Part shown: positions 8,757 through 15,947 of the stretch, piece after piece | Layout of the letters: every line of letters begins with the position of its first letter | Position numbering within the stretch: position 1 is the stretch's first letter | NCBI GenBank assembly: GCA_025782575.1 | Contig: JALGYY010000009.1 | Location: 163,512-227,511, forward strand | DNA length: 64,000 bases | Source: a bacterium | GTDB taxonomy: Bacteria; Orphanbacterota; Orphanbacteria; Orphanbacterales; Orphanbacteraceae | Reading direction: 5' to 3' | Translations under genes and position numbers: made by a program | The notes under the pieces: generated by a model | Seen by the model: the letters and a program-made list of their open reading frames with translations, nothing else | What the model was told of the DNA's origin: nothing | Database searches by the model: none

Positions 8757-8773
8757 CCCACATCGAGATTAGG

Positions 8774-9277
8774 TTGAAACGCAGCGGGCATCGTAGATCA
8801 TTCCTTAACTGGTTCTTTGCAAAAGAGCTGCGTCCCCCCGGCGCCAGGGAAGAAGACGAGTTTCTTCAGCTCTGTATCAAGTGCGACCGTTGCATCGCTT
8901 CCTGTCCCTATCAATCGATCAAACCGGCCGGATGGAAATACGGCCTGTCAGTAGGGACTCCCGTGATCGAGCCCCGGGAGATGCCCTGCTATCTCTGCAT
9001 GATCTGCCCCGATGTCTGCCCCACCGGCGCACTTGAACCGCTTGCGGATCACGAAGTGGATATGGGAGTGGCGGTGATCGATCAGGAGACCTGCTACGCC
9101 TATCGGGGGATCGTATGCCGGGCCTGTGTCGACGCATGTCCTTTCCAGGGGGAGGCGATCGACATCACTCTGTCACTGGAGCCGGTCGTTCATTCCCGGC
9201 AGTGCGTCGGCTGCGGTATCTGCGTCAAAGTCTGCCCATCAGACCCGGAGGCGATTCAGGTTGTCCGTGCCGAGTAA
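8774..9277 (+). CDS. napG: NapG-like polyferredoxin
   Basis: 167 aa with several Cys clusters fitting four [4Fe-4S] centres: CIKCDRCIASCP, CYLCMICPDVCP, CYAYRGIVCRACVDACP and CVGCGICVKVCP. NapG works with the membrane protein NapH to pass electrons from quinol towards NapA. Usual NapG proteins carry a Tat signal with a long hydrophobic stretch. Here the N-terminus reads HRRSFLNWFFAKEL, an RRxFL-like motif without a real hydrophobic core, so export is uncertain. The start is TTG at 8774 with only a weak AGG upstream, and no better in-frame start is visible. It overlaps napH by 11 bases. Confidence 0.8.
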   Translation: MKRSGHRRSFLNWFFAKELRPPGAREEDEFLQLCIKCDRCIASCPYQSIKPAGWKYGLSVGTPVIEPREMPCYLCMICPDVCPTGALEPLADHEVDMGVAVIDQETCYAYRGIVCRACVDACPFQGEAIDITLSLEPVVHSRQCVGCGICVKVCPSDPEAIQVVRAE

Positions 9278-10211
9278 GAAGAAGGGGGGATTCCGCTGGA
9301 CCTTCTGGAGAAGGACCAGCCAGTTTTTGCTTCTGCTCTTCTTCGCCCTTCTACCTGTTACATACCGGTCTGGCCAGGTCGACGTGATCGGTACTCTGGC
9401 GTCACTCCAGATCGGGCCGATTCACCTGGTCGATCCCGCGACCGGTATCTCGACGGCGCTGGCGGCCCGGTCGGTCCATACCGCCCTCCTGACCGGCATG
9501 ATCCTGCCGCTACTTCTTGCTTTCGCTCTCGGGCCGGTATTCTGTTCATGGGTCTGTCCGTGGGGGCTTCTGTCGGAAATGATCGACAAGTTGCTTCGGA
9601 GGCGCGCCCGTCCCGTCCCCGATTGGGTAGCAAAGCTTCGATGGACGTTTCTGGGGGGTCTGTTTGCGATCTCGCTCGGAATCGGTTCACCGATCGTCGC
9701 GACGATTTCCGCGCCCCGCCTGCTGACCGAGCTCCCGATGGATCTGATTTTTCTGGGAGGCGCATCGGCGGGCACGGTGGTTCTGCTCGGAGTTCTGCTC
9801 GTTCTCGAGTTCGTGCTGCCGAGACGGCTCTGGTGCCGGGCGCTCTGTCCGGTGGGTTCGACGCTCGTGCTCCTCCGAACGCCCTGGACAGCCACGATTC
9901 GATGGAAGAACGCCACCTGCATCACCGGCGGATTCGGCGGGCATTGCGTCAAGAACTGCCCCTGGAATCTCGATCCCCGCCGGATGGGGAAATTGAGCGG
10001 ATGCACCAACTGTGCCCGGTGTATCGAAGTCTGCCCTCCTGAGCCGGTTACGCCCCTCTCTTTCAGTTCGGGTGATCTAGGCGATCGCGCGTCTGAAAAG
10101 GACGCGCTCGAATCGTTCAGACGAATCGGACGGAATAGATCGGCGGAAAATGGGAACCGAGAGAGCGCCACGAATCGCCCCCGTCGTCAGACAGGAACAG
10201 ATTCCCTGTAG
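9267..10211 (+). CDS. napH: NapH-like membrane iron-sulfur protein
   Basis: 314 aa from a GTG at 9267. Several transmembrane helices (around residues 15-30, 70-95, 130-150, 170-195) and the paired motifs CSWVCPWGLLSE and CRALCPVG are typical of NapH/CcoG-type quinol-linked proteins. A [4Fe-4S] site follows in CTNCARCIEVCPP near residue 250. The role is quinol oxidation with NapG. The C-terminal tail of about 50 residues is polar and rich in Arg, Asn and Ser. Its last 95 bases lie antisense to the end of the BNR protein gene, so the tail may be poorly conserved. Confidence 0.85.
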   Translation: MPSKKKGGFRWTFWRRTSQFLLLLFFALLPVTYRSGQVDVIGTLASLQIGPIHLVDPATGISTALAARSVHTALLTGMILPLLLAFALGPVFCSWVCPWGLLSEMIDKLLRRRARPVPDWVAKLRWTFLGGLFAISLGIGSPIVATISAPRLLTELPMDLIFLGGASAGTVVLLGVLLVLEFVLPRRLWCRALCPVGSTLVLLRTPWTATIRWKNATCITGGFGGHCVKNCPWNLDPRRMGKLSGCTNCARCIEVCPPEPVTPLSFSSGDLGDRASEKDALESFRRIGRNRSAENGNRESATNRPRRQTGTDSL

Positions 10212-11205
10212 TCGTCCCGAAAGCGAGCGTCTCTCCCGTCAAGTCGAGCGCGTGCCGGAAGGTCACATCGTAGGCGTCCGCCTGGGGGAGTCCCTTCCGG
10301 TGCCCGGTCCAAGTTTTTCCCCCGTTTTCGGTTCGGCAGACGACCAGCTTGCCGTCGATCGCCACCCTGGTTTCGTCTGAAATCGCCGGCACCACCCATG
10401 CAGTTTCGGCGCTCTGTTTGTGCACCGCAATTGCGAAGCCGAAGTTCGCAGGTCCCCCTTTCTCTGAAATGTCGGTCCATGTCTTCGCGCCGTCAGTGCT
10501 CCGGAAGATCCCGCAATGGTTCTGCTGCCATAGAACGTTGAAATCACTCGGGCTCGCCACCATGAGATGGGGATCATGGCCCACTTCGGCATCAGGATCG
10601 GGCAGAAAATCCGCTCGAAGGCCCTTATTTCTCGGTGCCCAGGTCTCCAGGCTGTCTGTCGACTCGAACACGCCGGCCACGCTCACGCCGACGAGAACTC
10701 TTGAAGTGTCGTTCGGATCGATACAGATCGAGTGGATGCCGGCCTGGTCCCTGCCGCCGCCGAACCAGCTCTCTTTGCGTGACGGATGGTCCCAGAGGGA
10801 CCGAACGAGCTTGAAAGAGGCGCCGCCGTCGTCACTCTGGAAGAGGCCCCCCGGCTCCGTGCCGATATAGATGCGGTCCGGCTGATCCCCGAGTGCCGGC
10901 TGAAGAATCCAGAGATAGCGTGTGGCCGCTTCCAGATCGTCCTTGATCTTCTCTCCTTCGGGATACTTCGGCGCGGCGAGTGCTTCCCACGTGGCCCCCC
11001 GATCGGCGGATCGCTCCAGTTTCTGGCCCCAGTGGCCATGATCGAGACAGGCCCATAATAATCCCGTTCGGGAATCGATCGTGGCATAGGGGATCGGGAT
11101 GCCGAGATGGGCCACCGTCCTGACCTTCCAGTCCCCCCCCTTTTTTCCCATTACAAAGAGGCCCTTACGTGTGCCGAGTACGAGAGTCGACCGGGAATCG
11201 CTCAT
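10117..11205 (-). CDS. BNR/sialidase-type beta-propeller protein
   Basis: 362 aa. Repeated Asp-box (BNR) motifs are visible, such as SADRGATWEAL, SDDGGASFKLV, STDGAKTWTDI, TENGGKTWTG and SDDGGDSWRSL, building a WD40/YVTN/BNR-like propeller. It has no signal peptide, so it is probably cytoplasmic; sialidase activity should not be assumed. Start ATG at 11205 lies two bases after the stop of the MoaD-like gene, whose final GGAGG serves as ribosome-binding site, so the two are translationally coupled. The gene end overlaps napH on the other strand by 95 bases. Confidence 0.85.
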   Translation of the reverse strand: MSDSRSTLVLGTRKGLFVMGKKGGDWKVRTVAHLGIPIPYATIDSRTGLLWACLDHGHWGQKLERSADRGATWEALAAPKYPEGEKIKDDLEAATRYLWILQPALGDQPDRIYIGTEPGGLFQSDDGGASFKLVRSLWDHPSRKESWFGGGRDQAGIHSICIDPNDTSRVLVGVSVAGVFESTDSLETWAPRNKGLRADFLPDPDAEVGHDPHLMVASPSDFNVLWQQNHCGIFRSTDGAKTWTDISEKGGPANFGFAIAVHKQSAETAWVVPAISDETRVAIDGKLVVCRTENGGKTWTGHRKGLPQADAYDVTFRHALDLTGETLAFGTTTGNLFLSDDGGDSWRSLGSHFPPIYSVRFV

Positions 11206-11206
11206 C

Positions 11207-11482
11207 TCAACCTCCGGAGAGTGCCTGTAGAACAAAGATTTTGTCGGTATCTTCCACTTTGTCTGTAAGGCGTTTCTGATCGTGAATGATTTCGTTGCCG
11301 ATGAAAATGTTGACGTGCTGGCGGAGGGCGCCCTGATCATCCACCAGGTAGCCTCCCATGCCGGGGTACTTGTCTTCCAGAGCGCGTACGATCTCGGAAA
11401 CCGTAGCGCCCGGGACTTCCACATCCTGTTCGAGTGCGGGGAAGAATCGTGCAAGGTGCTGCGTGAATCGAACGGTCGCCAT
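11207..11482 (-). CDS. MoaD/ThiS-family ubiquitin-like sulfur carrier
   Basis: 91 aa, a beta-grasp protein ending in the diagnostic GG (LQALSGG), which in the family is adenylated and then thiocarboxylated or conjugated. The LEDKYPGM and VNIFIGNE segments fit MoaD. It is not beside moaE, moeB or any other molybdenum-cofactor gene, but lies in an operon with a DUF4301 gene (15 bases upstream) and the coupled BNR propeller gene. It may serve the cofactor of the nearby molybdoenzymes or act in a separate sulfur-transfer or protein-tagging path; sequence cannot decide. Confidence 0.85.
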   Translation of the reverse strand: MATVRFTQHLARFFPALEQDVEVPGATVSEIVRALEDKYPGMGGYLVDDQGALRQHVNIFIGNEIIHDQKRLTDKVEDTDKIFVLQALSGG

Positions 11483-11497
11483 CGAAACCTCCTTCGC

Positions 11498-13084
11498 TTA
11501 CTCCTGGTGGACGAGGTCCAGGAGATCCATCACTTTCTTGACCGGGCTGAAAGTCTCGGGGGGAACCTCGACGAAGACGGTATTCCAGTATGCCATCGCC
11601 CCGTTCCAGAGCCCGGGCCGCTCCAGAGCCTTGAGTTCGCGCCCGTCTTTCGACTTCCGCGAAATAAAGACCGCTTCGGAATCGACGAATTTCCTCAGAT
11701 CGTACGGGTTCCCTTCCGGGTCGCGCACAGCGCAGACGAGATCGACCGGGTTGAAGTGAGTGGCGTTGTCCAGAACGGCCTTCTGCGCCGGATCGCCCAC
11801 GTCGATCTGCGCGCTCTCTACGATCTGGATCGACACGTTGTCGTTCCCGTCACGGACCCAGAACGGGCCGCCTCCCGGTTCGCCTTCATTGCGGACCATT
11901 CCGCACACCCGAAGGGGCCTTCGGATCAGACTGATCATCCGTTTCCGAAGCTCCGGGAGCGCATTGTCATCAATTTCAAGAGGTAGCTGTATGGAGAGCT
12001 CATCCCGCAGAAAGCGGGCGGCATCCTCGACCGATCGGCGGCCGGGCGCCCCGGAGTTCTCCTGCTCCAGGGTGGCGAGATGCCTGAAAGCTTCAGACTG
12101 TAGACGGGCCGCGTGGCCACCGAGAAGCTTTTTCCATTGGACACAATCCTCACCGAGCTGAGTGGGGGAGACATTGTCGATGTTCTTGATGAAGATGAGA
12201 TCCCCCTGAAGATCGTTCAGGTTCTCGATGAGAGCGCCGTGACCACCGGGACGGAACAGGGGGCTGTCCCCCTCGTCACGAAAGAGTCGATTCTCCGGAT
12301 CGACTGCTACCGTATCGGTGGAACTCTTCTGTTCTGAAAAACTGACATCGTAGTGAATGCCGAAGCGCGTTGATAAAACGCCGGTTGCTCGATCGAGTAG
12401 CGTTTCGAATCGGGATCGATGTTCCGGTGACACAGTGAAGTGAAGGGAGCAGGTCTGATCGCCGTTCTTCCCGTAGAGAGCCGCCTCGACGAGGTGTTCT
12501 TCGAATGGGGTTCTGTTCACACCCGAATAGGTATGAAAGGGGATGAGCCCCTTGGGGAGCGCTGCGAATCCGAGCGCGTCGCCGGCGAGCAGCGCCTCCA
12601 GAATCGGGCGGTACGCAAACTGCTCTACCGCTTCTACCAGGCTGTCCCCCCGACTCTCCATCGCCTCTCTGAGTAGGGTCGCGAAGGCGAATCGTTCTGT
12701 ACCGTCGACAAAACGGATCAGATCCGCGAACCCATCATCCCCGCCGGATGCCCGCTCCTCCGATTCCTGTCTCCCGTAGTCAGAGGGGTCGTTCCGAAAC
12801 CGGAGGAGCGACTGAAACATGCGAGTCGCCGCGCCCGAGGCGGGAACGAGCTTGATCAGCCGGTTGGCACGGCCGGCACTCTCATGGGCCTCGAGGGCGG
12901 CTGACCGGTCGCTCTCACTCAATCGGCGGATTCCGTCACCCGGTGTGCAGGCCCGTTCAATCCTCGTGAATCCGGGGGGATTCCGAAACAGCTTGAGCTG
13001 TCGATCCGCTTCTTCCCTGGGAATGCCGTGATTCTCGAGGGCCGCGATATCGGCTGCTGTCAGTTGTTGCTCATCGGATGACAT
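11498..13084 (-). CDS. DUF4301 family protein
   Basis: 528 aa from ATG 13084 (a GTG two codons earlier is also possible). The segment LVPASGAATRMFQSLL at about residues 80-95 is characteristic of DUF4301 and resembles a nucleotidyltransferase/phosphate-binding loop. Other family-like segments are PKGLIPFH and GHGALIENLNDL. The function is unknown. It is a soluble protein without a signal. It is the first gene of a three-gene leftward operon with the MoaD-like and BNR genes. No strong Shine-Dalgarno sequence is visible upstream. Confidence 0.8.
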   Translation of the reverse strand: MSSDEQQLTAADIAALENHGIPREEADRQLKLFRNPPGFTRIERACTPGDGIRRLSESDRSAALEAHESAGRANRLIKLVPASGAATRMFQSLLRFRNDPSDYGRQESEERASGGDDGFADLIRFVDGTERFAFATLLREAMESRGDSLVEAVEQFAYRPILEALLAGDALGFAALPKGLIPFHTYSGVNRTPFEEHLVEAALYGKNGDQTCSLHFTVSPEHRSRFETLLDRATGVLSTRFGIHYDVSFSEQKSSTDTVAVDPENRLFRDEGDSPLFRPGGHGALIENLNDLQGDLIFIKNIDNVSPTQLGEDCVQWKKLLGGHAARLQSEAFRHLATLEQENSGAPGRRSVEDAARFLRDELSIQLPLEIDDNALPELRKRMISLIRRPLRVCGMVRNEGEPGGGPFWVRDGNDNVSIQIVESAQIDVGDPAQKAVLDNATHFNPVDLVCAVRDPEGNPYDLRKFVDSEAVFISRKSKDGRELKALERPGLWNGAMAYWNTVFVEVPPETFSPVKKVMDLLDLVHQE

Positions 13085-13231
13085 AATCACTTGATGGTAT
13101 CACGAATGATCCGGGCGATCACCCGGTGGCGAATCTGTCGGGCGGGAACGCAATTTCTTTTCTCTTTTCTTGCATTCTGTCGAAAATTCCTTTATGAAGA
13201 GAGTGTGTGGTGTTGGGCAGGTGCGGATAAG

Positions 13232-13264
13232 CGGGGCCGTCTCTTTCGAGGGCGGCCCCGTTTT
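13232..13264. terminator. Intrinsic terminator hairpin
   Basis: CGGGGCCG (13232-13239) pairs perfectly with CGGCCCCG (13253-13260), followed on the plus strand by TTTTG. It lies downstream of the leftward methyltransferase gene and upstream of the DUF4301 gene, so on the minus strand it would insulate the two. Confidence 0.7.
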
Positions 13265-13300
13265 GCTTGAGGGGTGCCCCATTCCGAAATCGGCTTTTTC

Positions 13301-13789
13301 CTAGTAAACACCGGGGAAAAACCGACGAACCTGTTCTTTGTATCGCCCGTACTCCGAGTGCCTTTCTTCCAGCCACTTTTCCTCGCGGGCCGCTTTTTTA
13401 TCGAAGAAGAAAAACAGAAGTACTGTCATCAGAAGATGGGAAAGACTCCCGTTCCAGAGTGACCATGCCAGAGCGGCGTGCAGGATCGCGCTGTAGAGGG
13501 GGTGCCGGACGAGAGCATAGGCGCCCAGCTTGACAAGCTCGTTTCGGTCGGTCGGATGGGGGAGAGGGGTGAGATTGGACCCCAGGTCGAGAGCTCCCCG
13601 AAGGCCGAGAAAGAGGCCGCCGGCGGCGGACAGAATGGCCAGGGTTCGCATCGTCCAGAACAGTCCGGCGGAAGGGGAGGAAAGAACGCCTGGCCGCCAC
13701 GCGGGGAGAATCACGAAAATGGCGAGGAGCAGGAATTGCGCCGCTACCCAGAATCCGCCACGTTGCACGAATGAATTGCCGCTGATCAC
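13301..13789 (-). CDS. Isoprenylcysteine carboxyl methyltransferase-like membrane protein
   Basis: 162 aa with four or five hydrophobic segments. The C-terminal catalytic region has the ICMT/PEMT-type pattern: LGAYALVRHPLYSA (RHPxY motif, about residues 90-103), then a hydrophobic span and an EEKWLEERHSEYGRYKEQV block. These membrane methyltransferases use S-adenosylmethionine; the bacterial substrate is unknown. Start is GTG with no clear ribosome-binding site. A hairpin terminator follows 35 bases after its stop. Confidence 0.8.
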   Translation of the reverse strand: MISGNSFVQRGGFWVAAQFLLLAIFVILPAWRPGVLSSPSAGLFWTMRTLAILSAAGGLFLGLRGALDLGSNLTPLPHPTDRNELVKLGAYALVRHPLYSAILHAALAWSLWNGSLSHLLMTVLLFFFFDKKAAREEKWLEERHSEYGRYKEQVRRFFPGVY

Positions 13790-13905
13790 CCGATTGACAT
13801 CCTTGGCCTGTCCCGTCTACGCTCGCGTTAATCGTTGAATCTAATCGATTTCGTCAGAACGGGGAAGCGGGACATCCAGGCTCCCGCTCATGGAAGGTGA
13901 AACCA

Positions 13906-14907
13906 GTGAAATATACCAATCTGGGAGAGACAGGCCTCGAAGTCTCTCGCGTCTGTCTTGGATGTATGACTTACGGTGATCAGAACTGGGTCCCCTGGGT
14001 ACTCAGCGAAGAAGAGGCGGGTGATCATTTCCGCACCGCTCTCGATCTGGGGATCAATTTCTTTGATACGGCGAACATCTACTCGAAGGGGATGAGCGAG
14101 AAGATCACCGGCCGATGGCTGCGGGAACTCTCACCCGATCGAGATCGCTACGTGCTTGCCACGAAGGTGTTCTTTCCCATGTCAGAGGCTCCGAACGACC
14201 ACGGCCTTTCGAGAAAGCACATTCTTGCCCAGTGCGACGCGTCTCTCCGCCGACTCGGGATGGACTATATCGATCTCTATCAGATCCATCGTTTCGACCC
14301 GGATACGCCGATCGAGGAGACACTCGAAGCGCTCGACTCCCTCGTACGGACCGGCCGGGTCCGCTATCTGGGGGCGAGCAGCATGGCAGCCTGGCAGATG
14401 AGCAAGATGCTCCACACTGCCGATCTCGGGGGGTGGCAGCGATTCGTCTCCATGCAGAACCACTACAATCTGATCTATCGGGAAGAGGAGAGGGAGATGA
14501 TTCCTCTCTGTCAGGATCAAGGTCTCGGGATCCTGCCGTGGAGTCCTCTGGCAAGGGGTCTCCTCGCCGGCGGACGGACTCGCGGTGGTGAGCGTCCGAC
14601 TGTGCGGGCCAAAGGGGATAGCTTCGCCGATCAGCTCTACTACAGGGATGAGGACTGGGGGGTGATCCAGGCGCTCGAATCGGTAGCGCGGGAGAGGGGG
14701 GAGGCGCCGGCAAAGGTCGCCCTGGCGTGGATGCTCTCCGTTCCTGGTGTCACCGCACCGATCATCGGTACGACTCGCAAGGAGCAGATGGTGGAGTTGG
14801 CGGCTGCGCCCGATCTTACGCTTACGAGCGAGGAGATCGAAAAGCTGGAATCGTCATACGTGGCTCATCCCGTGCTCGGCCATCAGCAGCCGGCGTCGAG
14901 GGACTAG
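13906..14907 (+). CDS. Aldo/keto reductase
   Basis: 333 aa, a TIM-barrel NADPH-dependent oxidoreductase of the AKR/voltage-gated potassium channel beta-subunit-like group. The catalytic tetrad is visible as Asp and Tyr in FFDTANIYSKG, Lys in ATKVFFP and His in YQIHRFD. The cofactor end reads APIIGTTRKEQ. The physiological carbonyl substrate is unknown. GTG at 13906 is chosen because GGAAGG lies eight bases upstream; a GTG three codons earlier is also in frame but would overlap that site. It is a single gene between two leftward units. Confidence 0.9.
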   Translation: MKYTNLGETGLEVSRVCLGCMTYGDQNWVPWVLSEEEAGDHFRTALDLGINFFDTANIYSKGMSEKITGRWLRELSPDRDRYVLATKVFFPMSEAPNDHGLSRKHILAQCDASLRRLGMDYIDLYQIHRFDPDTPIEETLEALDSLVRTGRVRYLGASSMAAWQMSKMLHTADLGGWQRFVSMQNHYNLIYREEEREMIPLCQDQGLGILPWSPLARGLLAGGRTRGGERPTVRAKGDSFADQLYYRDEDWGVIQALESVARERGEAPAKVALAWMLSVPGVTAPIIGTTRKEQMVELAAAPDLTLTSEEIEKLESSYVAHPVLGHQQPASRD

Positions 14908-14953
14908 ACTTAGATAGAGGACCGTGGGGCGAAGCCTGGTTGGGGAAAAGTGA

Positions 14954-15946
14954 TCAGCCGATCAACTTTTCGAGCGCCTTCTTGGTATAGGGCTTCACCA
15001 TTTCTTTCCGCCAGCTGAGTAGAAAGTCGGTGTTGTCCATCGGCTTGGCGAGTTTGTACATCGCGTCGGCGGCATCGCTTATGGTTTCAGTACTCAGTGG
15101 TCTTCCGATCAGAGCATCCGCCGCCTCCGGAGCGAGAACGGGCTCGGAGAAGACAGCGCCGAGTACGATTCGCGCCTCTTCCACAGGAGCGTCCGTTCCA
15201 CCGTCCCCCCGTCTGATCCAGGCCGCGATTCCGAGCACCGGGAAATCGAACGTACCTCTTCTCCGAAGCTTCACATAGCTCGACCGCCATCCGTTGGGGG
15301 GGGGCAACCGGATGCCGGTCACCAGTTCATCGGGGTCTTTCGTCAGATAGCGAATGCCGTCATTGCTGTAAAAATCGCCGGCGGGGACCGTCCGGTCTCC
15401 TCGCGTGCTCACGAGCTCGATCTCGGCGGCGAGGGCGATGGCTACGGGTGCCGTGTCGGTCGACGTAACAGCCAAACACTTAGGCGAGGAGCGGGCCACC
15501 CAGCAGGTATCACCATCCTTCTTCAGGCAGAACGAGATCCCCTTTCGCCATTCATAGGTCTGGTCGTAGTAGTTGCATCTCGTATCCAGACAGAGATTGC
15601 CTCCGAGGGTTCCCACGTTACGAAGCTGGGGCGAGGCGACCAGATGGGCCGCTTCAGCCAGGGCGGGATAGTCTCTCTTCAGAGTGGTGTCGCCTGCAAG
15701 TGTGGTGAGCGTGATTCCGGCTCCGATCCGGCAGGAACCGTCATCCAGTCGCCGCACGCCCTGGAGCTCTTCCAGATGGCCGATCTGCACGACATGGTGA
15801 GGCTCCTGCTGGCGGCGCTTCATTTTTGGATAGAGATCCGTTCCCCCGGCGACGAACATCGCAAGCGGCCCGAGATCCTTCTTGATGCGGACCGCTTCAG
15901 CAAGAGATTCAGGAACGTGATAATGAAAATTAGGAAGTCGGAGCAT
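14954..15946 (-). CDS. FAD subunit of a 4-hydroxybenzoyl-CoA reductase-type molybdenum hydroxylase
   Basis: 330 aa from ATG 15946 (an in-frame TTG at 15958 overlaps the large-subunit gene). FAD-binding CoxM/XdhB-type subunit with the FAD motifs MFVAGGTDLYP and RNVGTLGGNLCLD. Between them and the C-terminal domain is a Cys-rich insert with Cys119, Cys124, Cys140, Cys148 and Cys157. Among CoxM-type subunits this insert is the mark of the beta subunit of 4-hydroxybenzoyl-CoA reductase, where four Cys bind an extra [4Fe-4S] cluster that supports low-potential reduction. This makes a reductive dehydroxylation role more likely than xanthine oxidation. Last gene of the three-gene operon. Confidence 0.85.
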   Translation of the reverse strand: MLRLPNFHYHVPESLAEAVRIKKDLGPLAMFVAGGTDLYPKMKRRQQEPHHVVQIGHLEELQGVRRLDDGSCRIGAGITLTTLAGDTTLKRDYPALAEAAHLVASPQLRNVGTLGGNLCLDTRCNYYDQTYEWRKGISFCLKKDGDTCWVARSSPKCLAVTSTDTAPVAIALAAEIELVSTRGDRTVPAGDFYSNDGIRYLTKDPDELVTGIRLPPPNGWRSSYVKLRRRGTFDFPVLGIAAWIRRGDGGTDAPVEEARIVLGAVFSEPVLAPEAADALIGRPLSTETISDAADAMYKLAKPMDNTDFLLSWRKEMVKPYTKKALEKLIG

Positions 15947-15947
15947 G

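Noticed and set aside
11282-11986. 234-aa plus-strand ORF
   Set aside because: Antisense to the MoaD-like and DUF4301 genes, both of which have convincing protein motifs.
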